A stretch of 64,000 nucleotides of DNA from JBLIDK01 sp047632595 (GCA_047632595.1 JBLIDK010000001.1:1-64000), one strand, 5' to 3'. Positions 8,702 to 18,545 are shown, counted from the stretch's first letter. Numbers and translations are program-made. Notes: generated from the sequence alone by a model not told the origin.

Positions 8702-9832
8702 TTATGCCATTACTGGATTGTTAAGCATTACTGGCATAACAAGCATCAACACTTCTTCTTGATCATCATCGCTAGCTGGAATGATAATACCCGCACGACT
8801 TGGTGTAGACATTTCCATTTGAACTTGCTTAGAATCTAAGTTAGATAGCATTTCAACCATGAAACGAGCGTTAAAGCCAATTTCTAAATCTTCGCCAGAA
8901 TAATCACATGCAAGTCTTTCAAAAGCTTCACTGCTAAAATCAACATCTTCTGCTGAAATTTGCAACTCACTACCACTAAACTTTAAACGTACTTGGTGAG
9001 TAGTTTTATTAGCAAATATTGAAACCCTTTTTAAAACATTAAGAAACGTAACACGATCAATTGTAAGCTTATTCGGATTGTTCTTTGGAATCACCGCTTC
9101 ATAATCAGGATACTTTTCATCAATCAGTCGGCAAATAATTTGAATGTTTTTAACCGAGAAAAACGCATGGGTTTGGTTGAAACTCACCGTTACATTTACG
9201 TCTTCATCTGGCAAACCTTGCTTTAATAAGTTTAATGCTTTTTTAGGCAAGATGATCGAAGCACTTTCAGCCGCTTTAGTATCCTTTCTAGTGTACTTAA
9301 CAAGCTTGTGTGCGTCTGTAGCTACAAAGGTTATTCCATCTGGACTTAGTTGAGTATACACCCCAGTCATTGCTAAACGTAAATCATCATTACTTACAGC
9401 AAATAGAGATTTGTTTATTGCATCTGTTAAAACCGAGCAGTTAATATCTACATGATGTACATTTTCTTGCTCAGGTAATTTTGGATAATCTTCTGGATCT
9501 TCTCCTTGAAGTTTGTACTTACCACTGTCATTGCTAATTTCAACACTAAATTTTTCTGTATTAACATCAAAAACAATTGGTTGCTCAGGGAAAGTCTTAA
9601 TTGTATCCAAAAGTATTCTTGAAGGAACTGCAATCATACCATCTTCTTTTGACTCAACGTCTAAAGTGGTAGTCATGGAACAATGCAAATCAGTTGCAAT
9701 AATTTTTAGTTTACCCGATTTAATATCAAACAAAAAATTGTCTAAAATAGGTAAAGTGTTGTTGCTTGATAAAGCACCGCTAACGGCTTGTAAATGCTTT
9801 GATAATGCAGAGGTTGATACAATAAATTTCAT
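8702..9832 (-). CDS. dnaN: DNA polymerase III beta subunit (sliding clamp)
   Basis: 376 residues, the normal clamp length, with three repeated domains. The N-terminus MKFIVSTSALSKHLQAVSGA and the C-terminus ending VLMLVMPVML are typical of Bacteroidota DnaN. It encircles DNA and tethers replicative polymerases. No dnaA or origin-like repeats are beside it. It follows the gld operon after a 176-nt gap holding a possible -7 box (TAAATTTG, minus, 9918-9925), so it likely has its own promoter. Confidence 0.97.
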   Translation of the reverse strand: MKFIVSTSALSKHLQAVSGALSSNNTLPILDNFLFDIKSGKLKIIATDLHCSMTTTLDVESKEDGMIAVPSRILLDTIKTFPEQPIVFDVNTEKFSVEISNDSGKYKLQGEDPEDYPKLPEQENVHHVDINCSVLTDAINKSLFAVSNDDLRLAMTGVYTQLSPDGITFVATDAHKLVKYTRKDTKAAESASIILPKKALNLLKQGLPDEDVNVTVSFNQTHAFFSVKNIQIICRLIDEKYPDYEAVIPKNNPNKLTIDRVTFLNVLKRVSIFANKTTHQVRLKFSGSELQISAEDVDFSSEAFERLACDYSGEDLEIGFNARFMVEMLSNLDSKQVQMEMSTPSRAGIIIPASDDDQEEVLMLVMPVMLNNPVMA

Positions 9833-10008
9833 AATTGCTTAATTTCTAATTTTTTACTTTTCTCATGTTAATTCAAAAAGGTGTTCCATCCTTGTTTCAC
9901 GCAATAGAATCAAAAGGCAAATTTAATTTTACTAGGCGACTTTAAAAGGATTGTGAATAACTTGAGAATAAGTTTTTTTCTTGTTCATCCTTTTCTTCAC
10001 CAGATTTT

Positions 10009-11034
10009 CTACTTTTTACTCTCGTCACCTACAAAAAATTCGCTGTACTTGACCAAAAGCTTGTCAAACACAAAGCTCTGAACAACAGCTGTATCCTTGT
10101 CATTAATAATCGCATAAAATCCATCAACATCTTCCATAATGGTTCCTGCTTCGCTAATCTCCATTTTCATATCTGGATCTAATTCCGACTTTCGATAAAG
10201 TACCACTTTTAGCTTTTCGCCATACCTATCAGCAACTTTTAGGGCGGCAATTGGTCCTGGATTAAAAACATAGAACATTTCTTCGGGTGTAAATGGCTTT
10301 TGATATCTCGAAAATGCGATGGATTTAAAGTTAGTTACAGTGTTACGCAAAAACTCCCCATTCACATTTTCAAATGCCGTATCTCCAGCGGCGTTAAACA
10401 AGGTAATATAGTTGTCATCAATTACCTCAAGCTTAAAACTCTCTTGGTTGTTTTTAGGATATTTCACCTCTATTGAAGCTATATTTTCAGGTGCACTCTG
10501 AAAGATCACTAGATCTCTCCAATCTTCAATATTCGTAAAAAAGCGAACTGAGTAATAACCTACAAATCCAGGAATATGAGTAACGTATGGCTCATTGTTA
10601 TCTGCGCGCATTATGTAAGTCCCTAGTTCGTCTTGTGTAGTGCCACCGATATAGTAGGTTCGAACTTTATTCTTGCCTGAATATAGTTCAACTTTTTTTG
10701 ACCCAATAGCAAATTGCTTCATCACATTCTCCAAGGCTGCATCTGCAACCGGAGCGGTTATTTGAATATTATACAAAGTAGTCTTGACTAGCTTAACTAA
10801 TGCAGGTTTAGCCTTTATATTATTTGCATACCAAATACCATCCTTTAACTCCAAGGTTATTTGCTTACCTGTTTTCTCGGCAATAAACATTTTGGTAATA
10901 CTCGCTGTATCCTTAAATGCAAAATAATCTGGTGTAACTGCTAAGGTTCCTGCCGACCTGGTTTTACCTAAATAAAGGGCCAAAGCACCTAAAACAACAA
11001 TTAATACTAAAATAATCAGATTTTTCTTCTTCAT
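10009..11034 (-). CDS. DUF4340 domain-containing membrane-anchored protein
   Basis: 341 residues. One N-terminal transmembrane segment (about 5-25, NLIILVLIVVLGALALYLG) anchors a long periplasmic part. The pattern of a helix followed by beta-rich repeats such as KQITLELKDGIWYANN matches DUF4340. Function is unknown. The gene begins one base after the gldG stop, so it is translated with gldG and may be an accessory part of the Gld ABC complex. In other bacteria DUF4340 proteins also occur beside GldG-like ABC components, which supports but does not prove that role. Confidence 0.8.
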   Translation of the reverse strand: MKKKNLIILVLIVVLGALALYLGKTRSAGTLAVTPDYFAFKDTASITKMFIAEKTGKQITLELKDGIWYANNIKAKPALVKLVKTTLYNIQITAPVADAALENVMKQFAIGSKKVELYSGKNKVRTYYIGGTTQDELGTYIMRADNNEPYVTHIPGFVGYYSVRFFTNIEDWRDLVIFQSAPENIASIEVKYPKNNQESFKLEVIDDNYITLFNAAGDTAFENVNGEFLRNTVTNFKSIAFSRYQKPFTPEEMFYVFNPGPIAALKVADRYGEKLKVVLYRKSELDPDMKMEISEAGTIMEDVDGFYAIINDKDTAVVQSFVFDKLLVKYSEFFVGDESKK

Positions 11035-12741
11035 CTATTTCGCAAACTTTCTTTTTCTAATAGCATTAAACACTAGTCCAAAAATCACAAGAAACAAGAC
11101 TGGACCCACTAAATTTATTATCTGCCAAGTGGTTTTTTGTTCTTTTACTTTGGCTTTATCCAACAATCGTAGTTTAAATTCTTTGGTTCTCAAGGCCAAT
11201 AAACCGTTATCATCTAATAAATAATCTATACAATTCAGCATAAAGTCTTTATTTGCAAAGGTGGTTTGGGTATAACGATCGTAACCCAAAGGGAAAGCAT
11301 TTCCCTTTGATTGAGCATTTTTCATTAGGTCTCCATCTCCGATAACAATCATTTTTGATTCAGCACTTTCGTCAAGCGGATTTAAAAAATCGACACTTTG
11401 AGCAGTTAATCTATTTTTAAAAACCGATTCAAATTTACCTTCCAATAAAACTGCTACTGTTTGGTCTTTCATGTCAAACTGATCTGGATTTGGCTCTAAA
11501 GCAGCCATTCCTAAATTCACTCTAACCGGACTTAAAAGCATTTTAGTGTAGGGCGAGGTACTTAAAATAGGCGTAGCTTTTATATTTTCTATTTCTATTA
11601 TATCTATTGTACTTACAAATTCAGTTCGAATGGCATCTAAATTTTTTACTATCGGATGCGCTGAACGAGGAACAAAAATTGGGTAAAACAACCAAGGGAT
11701 TAATTGAGTGTTTCCACTAAAAGTTAAAGGAATGGGTGCGCAATTTAAGTCTAACACAAGGTTTGAATTTATTCTAGCTCCGTACTTGAAAAGTTGATCC
11801 GCTATATTTAATTCAAATGGAATGGACAATGAATTTCCCTCTACATCCAAACTATCCAGCGAAGCGTTCATAGCATCAATTGCCCAAATAACCTTGCCCC
11901 CATTCATAATAAATTGGTCAATCAAGAACTTTTCCTTCTCTTGAAAGGCTTTTGTTGGCTTTGCAATTATCAGTAAATCAAAAGTATTGATAATTTCAGC
12001 TGCTTCGTTTAATTTATCTGGGTTTAAATTAGAGATATCCACTCTATCCACACTATAGAAATCTGAAAGGGATAACACTAAGTCTGCCGTTGAAAGTGAA
12101 TCTAATTCTCCATGTCCATCCACAAAACCCACTTTGCTTTTAAACACAGTGGTTATTTTTTTAAGTGAATTGGCAATTTGATATTCTAGCCCTTGAATTG
12201 AATTGTTAATTGCCTCTTGTGGACCAGCAGCTTGTTGATTTTGCAACAGTTGTAATGGAACTTGACGGCCTTTATAGGTTATAATAGCACCCGGAACAAT
12301 TATCTGCTGTGAACTCCCTTCAGCATTTTTTACTTGTAAATTTGTTGGCTGAAGCCCTTGATTTACTAGTTGCTGAATAATCTCTTTCTGCGTTTCTTGA
12401 TCTTTATCTGCCAAAGGATTTACAAAGTCATACTGCAAATTGCCCTTGCTATAAGCTCTGAACTCATCTAACATTTCCTTGGTCGACTCTCTTAATCGCT
12501 TAAAACCTGCTGGAAACTCTCCCTCAAGATATACTTGTACATAAACAATATCATCTAAGGTAGATACGAGTTCTTTTGAGCTATCATTTAAGGTGTAGCG
12601 TTTCTCTTTTGTGAAGTCAATTCGTGTAAAGAAATAACCCGCCAAGATATTTAGAATAATTAGGAGTACTAAGCCAGCAAATAATTCAAAAAATGCTTGC
12701 CCTTTGCTATTGTTCGTTTTGGATGTTTTATTCTTTACCAT
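11035..12741 (-). CDS. gldG: Gliding motility-associated ABC transporter substrate-binding protein GldG
   Basis: 568 residues with an N-terminal transmembrane helix (about 16-40), a long periplasmic region and a C-terminal membrane helix (about 540-560) before a basic tail RKRKFAK. This matches the GldG/ABC_transp_aux architecture. GldG works with GldA (ATPase) and GldF (permease) and is linked to gliding and cell-surface protein export in Flavobacterium, though its exact cargo is unknown. Its ATG overlaps gldF by 7 nt. Confidence 0.93.
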   Translation of the reverse strand: MVKNKTSKTNNSKGQAFFELFAGLVLLIILNILAGYFFTRIDFTKEKRYTLNDSSKELVSTLDDIVYVQVYLEGEFPAGFKRLRESTKEMLDEFRAYSKGNLQYDFVNPLADKDQETQKEIIQQLVNQGLQPTNLQVKNAEGSSQQIIVPGAIITYKGRQVPLQLLQNQQAAGPQEAINNSIQGLEYQIANSLKKITTVFKSKVGFVDGHGELDSLSTADLVLSLSDFYSVDRVDISNLNPDKLNEAAEIINTFDLLIIAKPTKAFQEKEKFLIDQFIMNGGKVIWAIDAMNASLDSLDVEGNSLSIPFELNIADQLFKYGARINSNLVLDLNCAPIPLTFSGNTQLIPWLFYPIFVPRSAHPIVKNLDAIRTEFVSTIDIIEIENIKATPILSTSPYTKMLLSPVRVNLGMAALEPNPDQFDMKDQTVAVLLEGKFESVFKNRLTAQSVDFLNPLDESAESKMIVIGDGDLMKNAQSKGNAFPLGYDRYTQTTFANKDFMLNCIDYLLDDNGLLALRTKEFKLRLLDKAKVKEQKTTWQIINLVGPVLFLVIFGLVFNAIRKRKFAK

Positions 12742-13463
12742 TTTCTGCTTCCTAAGGTGATTTTGGTTAATAAAACAAATAATAAAACTAGGCTTATAAA
12801 GTATATTGCATCTCTTGTATCTAAGACTCCTTTGCTAATACTTAAGTAATGTGCATTTATTCCTAGTTGCTCAATAAAATTATCAACTGGTCCAAAAATG
12901 CCCAAACTGCTTATTGACTCAAAGCCTTGAAAGCAGAAGAAGCATATAAAAATGCTTAGTGTAAAGGCTACAATTTGATTATCTGTGATTGATGATGCAT
13001 AAACTCCAATTGCAACAAAAGCTCCGCCTAAAAGCAATAACCCTATAAATGAACCAATGAAAGCGCCACTGTCTATATTTCCTTTTACTTCTCCTAATTG
13101 ATAAATGGTAAAGTAGTAGAGTAGAGTTGGCAACAAACTAATAATCACTAAAAAGAAGTTGGCTAAAAACTTACCGAAAATTAGCTGTGTATCGGTTATT
13201 GGTCTTGTAACTAAAAGCTCAATCGTTCCTTGTTTTTTCTCTTCAGCAAATGACCGCATGGTTACTGCGGGTATTAAAAACATAAAAATCCATGGTGCAA
13301 TAGCAAAAAGACTATCTAACGATGCATAACCAGAATCTAACACACTTGAATCGGGGAAAACCCATAAAAACAAGCCTGTTATTATTAGAAACACCACAAT
13401 TATGATGTAGCCTATTAATGAACTAAAGAAATTGCTAATTTCCTTTTTAAGAATTGCAATCAT
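12735..13463 (-). CDS. gldF: Gliding motility-associated ABC transporter permease GldF
   Basis: 242 residues with about six transmembrane segments. It begins MIAILKKEISNFFSSLIGYI, and FLIPAVTMRSFAEEKKQGTIELLVTRPI is the conserved ABC-2 permease motif, here at about 60-90. It forms the membrane channel of the GldAFG complex. ATG overlaps the gldA stop by one base (TAATG) and the 3' end overlaps gldG by 7 nt, so the three are tightly coupled. Confidence 0.93.
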   Translation of the reverse strand: MIAILKKEISNFFSSLIGYIIIVVFLIITGLFLWVFPDSSVLDSGYASLDSLFAIAPWIFMFLIPAVTMRSFAEEKKQGTIELLVTRPITDTQLIFGKFLANFFLVIISLLPTLLYYFTIYQLGEVKGNIDSGAFIGSFIGLLLLGGAFVAIGVYASSITDNQIVAFTLSIFICFFCFQGFESISSLGIFGPVDNFIEQLGINAHYLSISKGVLDTRDAIYFISLVLLFVLLTKITLGSRKW

Positions 13464-14371
13464 TATTTATTTGTTAATTTTTTGAATACTTCTTCTAAAC
13501 TTGATGCATGCTCTTCAAGCGCTAACATGGCTGTTTTTTGAGACACTGCAAAGTCGAAAATTAATTTACGGGTATCTTTATCAGAATTTGATTGAAGCGT
13601 AAAACGATTATCCCCTAAATCCTCAACCGAAACTACCCATTCCACGTTTTTCAGCACTTTTAAATCTATTTTACCATCAAATTGGACGGTATATGATTTT
13701 TGAGAGGTGATTTTTTGCAAGTTCTTGGTTAAATCATTAGCAACCATTTCTCCTTTGTTTATTATCATCACTCTATCACAAACAGCCTCCACCTCTTGCA
13801 TTATATGCGAACTCAAAATAACCGTTTTTTCCTTACCCAGTTCTTTAATTACTTTACGGATTTCCATTAACTGGTTTGGATCTAAGCCTGAAGTTGGCTC
13901 ATCTAAAATCAACACTTTAGGATTGTGAATCATTGCTTGCGCGATACCGACACGTTGTTTATACCCTTTTGAAAGTTGTGCAATCTTTTTATGCTGCTCC
14001 CTTTCTAGTCCGGTTCGTTCAACCATTTCGGCTACTCTATTCTTCGTACTCTTGCCCAATTTGTGAAGACCTGCAATGAATTGCAAATACTCCTTAACGT
14101 ACATTTCGGGGTAAAGCGGATTGTTCTCTGGCAAGTAGCCAACATTTCTAGCCACTTCCATTGGGTTTTCCAGAACATCGTAACCACAAACTTGCGCAAC
14201 ACCTGATGTTTGAGGAATGTAGGTGGTCAAAATTTTCATTGTAGTAGTTTTTCCAGCTCCATTTGGACCTAAAAAACCAACAATGCTGCCAGGCTCCGCT
14301 TTGAAACTAATATTGTTTACAGCTTTTTGACTGCCATAAACCTTGGTTAAATTTTCTACTAAAACTGACAC
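13463..14371 (-). CDS. gldA: Gliding motility-associated ABC transporter ATP-binding protein GldA
   Basis: 302 residues. Walker A GPNGAGKTT lies at about 35-43, the ABC signature is LSKGYKQRVGIAQAM, and Walker B VLILDEPTSGLDP is followed by an H-loop SSHIMQEVE. The C-terminal 80 residues resemble the regulatory extension of GldA-type ATPases. It drives the GldFG membrane complex. It is the first gene of gldA-gldF-gldG-DUF4340. In F. johnsoniae gldA is not linked to gldFG, so contiguity here is notable. Confidence 0.93.
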   Translation of the reverse strand: MSVLVENLTKVYGSQKAVNNISFKAEPGSIVGFLGPNGAGKTTTMKILTTYIPQTSGVAQVCGYDVLENPMEVARNVGYLPENNPLYPEMYVKEYLQFIAGLHKLGKSTKNRVAEMVERTGLEREQHKKIAQLSKGYKQRVGIAQAMIHNPKVLILDEPTSGLDPNQLMEIRKVIKELGKEKTVILSSHIMQEVEAVCDRVMIINKGEMVANDLTKNLQKITSQKSYTVQFDGKIDLKVLKNVEWVVSVEDLGDNRFTLQSNSDKDTRKLIFDFAVSQKTAMLALEEHASSLEEVFKKLTNK

Positions 14372-14473
14372 GTTTAGACTTATTTGTTATTTAATTCTTC
14401 GCAAAAATGCACTTAATAATTTGCGAAATTAATAAAACCGCTCGCTAATTAAGAGATATACTGAAAGTCCCTC

Positions 14474-14481
14474 TATATTTG
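14474..14481 (+). promoter_or_regulatory. -7 promoter box of glyQS
   Basis: TATATTTG matches the Bacteroidota -7 consensus exactly and lies 27 nt before the glyQS ATG. A clear -33 box at the right spacing is not seen. The match argues against the upstream TTG at 14479 being the start codon, since that TTG is inside the box. Confidence 0.5.
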
Positions 14482-14508
14482 TGCTCTATTTTAGTGAAAA
14501 CAACAAGT

Positions 14509-15957
14509 ATGAGTCAAGAAGATAATCTTAAAAATGTAATTGCCCACGCAAAAGAATATGGTTTCGTATTTCAATCAAGCGAATTATATGATGGTTTAGG
14601 TGCAATTTATGATTACGGTCAAAATGGTGTAGAGCTTAAAAATAACATTAAGCAATACTGGTGGAAATCGATGGTTCAAATGAATGAAAATATTGTTGGC
14701 CTTGACTCAGCAATTTTCATGCACCCAACTATTTGGAAAGCTTCTGGTCACGTTGATGGTTTTAACGACCCAATGATCGACAACAAGGATTCTCAAAAAA
14801 GATACCGTGCCGATGTATTAATTGAAGAAGAAATTGAAGCCCTAAGAATTAAGGGGGATAAAAAAGGAGAGCAACTTCACAGTGACTTTGTTTCTGCCTT
14901 GGCTAGTGACGACTTAGGAAAGTTGAAGCAAGTTATTATGGATTACGGAATTAAATGTCCAGTATCTGGTAGTACAAACTGGACAGAAGTAAGACAGTTT
15001 AACTTAATGTTTAACACTCAAATGGGTGCTTTGGCAGATGAGAGTGATAAAATGTACTTACGTCCGGAAACGGCACAAGGTATTTTTGTAAACTACTTAA
15101 ATGTTCAAAAAACAGGTCGTTTAAAAATTCCTTTCGGGATAGCGCAAATTGGGAAAGCCTTTAGAAATGAAATTGTTGCACGTCAATTCATTATGCGTAT
15201 GCGTGAGTTTGAGCAAATGGAAATGCAATTTTTCATTCGCCCAGGCGAAGAAGGTAAATGGTTTGAATACTGGAAAGAAGAAAGACAAAGCTGGCATTTA
15301 AAGCTTGGAACTTCGCCAGACAAGTATAGACTTCACGAGCATGAGAAATTAGCTCATTATGCAAATGCTGCGGTTGATATTGAATACGATTTCCCAATGG
15401 GATTCAAAGAGGTTGAAGGAATACATAGTCGTACCGATTTTGACCTAAGCCAACACCAAGAATTTAGCAAGAAGAAAATTCAGTACTTCGATCCTGAAAT
15501 AAATAAGAACTACACTCCATATGTTATTGAAACATCAATTGGTGCGGATAGAATGTTTTTGTTAACGATGTGCGAAGCGTTGAAAGAAGAAACTTATGTG
15601 GCAAATGATAGAGAACAAACTCGAACTGTACTTAGCTTAATTCCTCCTTTGGCACCGTATAAAGCAGCTATTTTGCCTTTAACTAAAAAAGATGGCTTAC
15701 CAGATAAGGCTCGAGATATCATGAAAATCTTGCAAAAGGATCACAATATCTTTTATGAGGAAAAGGACAGCATTGGAAAACGTTATAGACGTCAAGATGC
15801 AATGGGAACACCAATGTGTATTACTATTGACCATGATACTTTGTCAGATAACACGGTAACTATTAGAGATAGAGATACAATGACTCAAGAAAAGGTAAGT
15901 ATAGGAGCCTTAGCTAAGTTAGTGGATGATAAGGTGAACATGCGTAATTTGTTGTAA
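14509..15957 (+). CDS. glyQS: Glycine--tRNA ligase (homodimeric class II)
   Basis: 482 residues from ATG 14509 (MSQEDNLKNVIAHAKEYGFV). It charges tRNA-Gly. Family marks are GLGAIYDYGQNGVELKNNIK near the N-terminus, LRPETAQGIFVNYLNV (motif 2 region), FRNEIVARQFIMRMREFEQM, and a C-terminal anticodon-binding domain. It is the eukaryote/Bacteroidota-like alpha2 type, not the two-subunit GlyQ/GlyS type. In-frame codons extend upstream to TTG 14479 but overlap the promoter box. Confidence 0.97.
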   Translation: MSQEDNLKNVIAHAKEYGFVFQSSELYDGLGAIYDYGQNGVELKNNIKQYWWKSMVQMNENIVGLDSAIFMHPTIWKASGHVDGFNDPMIDNKDSQKRYRADVLIEEEIEALRIKGDKKGEQLHSDFVSALASDDLGKLKQVIMDYGIKCPVSGSTNWTEVRQFNLMFNTQMGALADESDKMYLRPETAQGIFVNYLNVQKTGRLKIPFGIAQIGKAFRNEIVARQFIMRMREFEQMEMQFFIRPGEEGKWFEYWKEERQSWHLKLGTSPDKYRLHEHEKLAHYANAAVDIEYDFPMGFKEVEGIHSRTDFDLSQHQEFSKKKIQYFDPEINKNYTPYVIETSIGADRMFLLTMCEALKEETYVANDREQTRTVLSLIPPLAPYKAAILPLTKKDGLPDKARDIMKILQKDHNIFYEEKDSIGKRYRRQDAMGTPMCITIDHDTLSDNTVTIRDRDTMTQEKVSIGALAKLVDDKVNMRNLL

Positions 15958-16004
15958 ATCGAATAATAAAACCTGTTTATATTTTTATTAATTTGATATA
16001 GGCT

Positions 16005-16012
16005 TAACTTTG
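16005..16012 (+). promoter_or_regulatory. -7 box 5 nt before the hydroxylase ATG
   Basis: TAACTTTG fits TAnnTTTG, followed by CAACA and then ATG at 16018. If used, transcription would begin at or within a few bases of the start codon. No convincing -33 element is seen. Confidence 0.45.
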
Positions 16013-16017
16013 CAACA

Positions 16018-17814
16018 ATGAGTAATTCTACTATTGCTTTTAACGATTTTGGAAATAAAAGAGTAAAAAACCTCCCCAAACATCTACGTCAGTATGTGGT
16101 TGACCAAAACTACCCGAAGTATTCTCCTATTGACCAGAGTGTTTGGCGCTACGTTATGCGTCAGAATTACAGCTACCTAAAAGATACTGCCTACTACCCT
16201 TACATTCCTGGATTAAAAGCTGCGGGCTTAGTAATTGACAAAATTCCTAGTCTGCAAGACATGAACGATAGCCTTGGGAAAATTGGCTGGGGTGCCGTTA
16301 CTGTTGATGGCTTTATTCCACCTGCTGCATTCATGGAATACCAAGCCTATAAAGTATTGGTTATTGCTGCTGACATCCGCCAAGTAAACCACATTGAATA
16401 TACCCCTGCTCCTGATATCATCCACGAAAGTGCTGGCCACGCCCCCATTATTGCAGAAAAAGAATATGCCGATTACTTAAGCACAATTGGAGAAGTAGGT
16501 GCTAAAGCAATGTTCTCCTTTGCTGATTACCAACAATATGAGGCAATTAGACATCTAAGTATTGTAAAAGAAAATCCAAATGCTACGAAAGAGGAAATTG
16601 CTTTTGCAGAAAGAGACTTAGAAGAAAAGAATAGCAATTTGGGTGACCCTTCAGAAATGGCATTGTTAAGTCGCTTGCATTGGTGGACAGTTGAGTATGG
16701 CTTAATTGGTACTCTAGAAAATCCAAAAATATACGGAGCTGGTTTACTTAGCTCAATTGGTGAAGCTTATTCTTGCATGCAGCCAAATGTTAAAAAATTA
16801 TGGTACGATGAGGAAACTATTAATTATTCATACGACATCACTAAACCTCAACCTCAACTTTTTGTAACCCCTAATTTCCAACACTTAACTGATATACTTG
16901 AAAAATTTTCAAATAAAATGTCGTTTAAACGTGGTGGCTTATACGGAATGAATCAAGCAATAGAGTCAAAAGGAACTTGTACTGCTGTTTTAAGTAGTGG
17001 AGCTCAAGTTAGTGGCGTTTTTGTGGTTGCAGATGCTCATAATGACGATCAACCCTACTTTATTCGAGTTGAAGGTCAAGCGCAGTTAAGTTATGACTAT
17101 AAGCAATTGCCTCAGCAAGGAAAAACCACCCACCTTAATGGATTAAGTGCTCCTGTTGGTAGGATTATTGGGTTTGAAAAACCTTTAGAAGACTTTTCTG
17201 AAACAGAACTGCAACGACATAAAATTGTTAAAGGCAATAAGGTTAACCTACTTTACGAATGCGGAATTCAATTGGAAGGGGTTGTTAAGTCTGTCACTCG
17301 TTTTGCCAATGGAAAAGTGGGTATGATTACGTTTAAAAATTGTACAGTTACTTCACCAAATGAAGGTGTTCTTTATTCAAGTGATGAAACTGATTACGAT
17401 ATGGCCGTTGGTCAAAAAGTAGTTTCAGTTTTTTACGGAAGTGCTGATAAAGATGCTTACGACGAAATAGCCTACGTTGCTAAAGAAACTACTGTTAAAC
17501 CAGTTTATACAGATAAAACTAGAAAGCTTTTAGGGCTTTATGCTTCAATACGAGAGCGTAGAGATCTTAAAGTACCTTCATTAGATTTCAGAAGCATTTT
17601 TAATACTTTGCAAGAAGAATTTCCAGAAGATTGGCTTTTAGCGATGGAACTTTTAGAGTTGCTTGAGATGAATAAAAACAATCCTGAATTAGCCATTGAA
17701 ATTCAAGAATATCTTATTTCAAAAATGGATAATGAAAAACAAAATCAAAAGTTGATTGCTGATGGTTTGAATTTAATTTACAATACGGGTATTGAAGCGG
17801 TAGTTCAAGAATAA
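16018..17814 (+). CDS. Aromatic amino acid hydroxylase (phenylalanine 4-monooxygenase family) with long C-terminal extension
   Basis: 598 residues. The catalytic domain fills about 1-305: the iron ligands H136 and H141 are in PDIIHESAGHAP and the third ligand E226 is in HWWTVEYGLIGT, the standard two-histidine-one-carboxylate site of pterin-dependent hydroxylases. The enzyme would hydroxylate phenylalanine (or tryptophan) with tetrahydrobiopterin and oxygen. Typical bacterial phenylalanine hydroxylases are about 260-300 residues; this one carries about 290 more. That part begins near 310 (FSNKMSFKRGGLYGMNQAIES), looks beta-rich to about 500 and helical after that. Long forms seem usual in Bacteroidota, and the role of the extra half is unknown to me. 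Transcribed alone. Confidence 0.9.
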   Translation: MSNSTIAFNDFGNKRVKNLPKHLRQYVVDQNYPKYSPIDQSVWRYVMRQNYSYLKDTAYYPYIPGLKAAGLVIDKIPSLQDMNDSLGKIGWGAVTVDGFIPPAAFMEYQAYKVLVIAADIRQVNHIEYTPAPDIIHESAGHAPIIAEKEYADYLSTIGEVGAKAMFSFADYQQYEAIRHLSIVKENPNATKEEIAFAERDLEEKNSNLGDPSEMALLSRLHWWTVEYGLIGTLENPKIYGAGLLSSIGEAYSCMQPNVKKLWYDEETINYSYDITKPQPQLFVTPNFQHLTDILEKFSNKMSFKRGGLYGMNQAIESKGTCTAVLSSGAQVSGVFVVADAHNDDQPYFIRVEGQAQLSYDYKQLPQQGKTTHLNGLSAPVGRIIGFEKPLEDFSETELQRHKIVKGNKVNLLYECGIQLEGVVKSVTRFANGKVGMITFKNCTVTSPNEGVLYSSDETDYDMAVGQKVVSVFYGSADKDAYDEIAYVAKETTVKPVYTDKTRKLLGLYASIRERRDLKVPSLDFRSIFNTLQEEFPEDWLLAMELLELLEMNKNNPELAIEIQEYLISKMDNEKQNQKLIADGLNLIYNTGIEAVVQE

Positions 17815-17864
17815 CAATCCGTTCATTCTTTTGAGAAACCATACTTAAAATTTACCTTCACTTC

Positions 17865-18545
17865 ATGAACATCATTGTAACGGGAGCAAGTAAAGGAATT
17901 GGTAAAGCTTTATGTGAGTATTTCGGGGATAAGGATTATAACATAATTGCTATTTCACGGAATGAAGAGCTGCTTAATGAATTATCAAAGAATTATCCCA
18001 ACATCACTTCTTTTCCTATTGATGTTTGCAGTGATAATCTTAAAAAAGAACTTTCTGAAATTCCATTTGAGAAAATAGACATCCTAATTAATAATGCTGG
18101 GGCTTTGGTAAACAAGCCGTTTATGGACACTAGTTCGGAAGATTGGGCTCAAATGCTAAACATTAATTTAATGGGCACCGTAAATATGTGCAAAGCCTTA
18201 ATGCCTAAACTAAAAATGGCTGACAAATCGCATGTGGTTAATATTGGGTCAATGGGTGGACATAGAGAAAGCAAAAAATTTGTTGGTTTAGCGGCATATA
18301 GCACGGCAAAAGGAGCTATTGCAACCTTAACAGAGTGCTTAGCTGAAGAATTTCATGAAGATGGAGTCTCCTTTAATTGCTTAGAGCTTGGAGCAGTACA
18401 AACCGAAATGTTGGAAACTGCTTTTCCAGGTTATAGAAGTCCGATAAGCGCTGAAAAAATAGCAAAATACATTGGCAACTTTGCAGAAACAGCCCATGAA
18501 TACATGAATGGAAAATGTGTCCCAGTTTCTTTAATTAATCCCTAA
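17865..18545 (+). CDS. Short-chain dehydrogenase/reductase (SDR)
   Basis: 226 residues. NAD(P)-binding motif TGASKGIGKAL (6-16), the ILINNAG motif around 73-79, catalytic YSTAKG near 145, and a serine in VVNIGSMGGH complete the SDR active site. Substrate is unknown. Its TAA is followed immediately by the ATG of the fatty acid transporter (no gap), so it may act on the transporter's substrate, for example a hydroxy/keto short acid; this is inference. A general 3-ketoacyl reductase-like role is the alternative. Confidence 0.88.
   Translation: MNIIVTGASKGIGKALCEYFGDKDYNIIAISRNEELLNELSKNYPNITSFPIDVCSDNLKKELSEIPFEKIDILINNAGALVNKPFMDTSSEDWAQMLNINLMGTVNMCKALMPKLKMADKSHVVNIGSMGGHRESKKFVGLAAYSTAKGAIATLTECLAEEFHEDGVSFNCLELGAVQTEMLETAFPGYRSPISAEKIAKYIGNFAETAHEYMNGKCVPVSLINP

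Noticed and set aside
9833..10008. Possible origin of replication beside dnaN
   Set aside because: No DnaA-box cluster, no dnaA gene and no long AT-rich repeat array; dnaN in Bacteroidota is often away from the origin.
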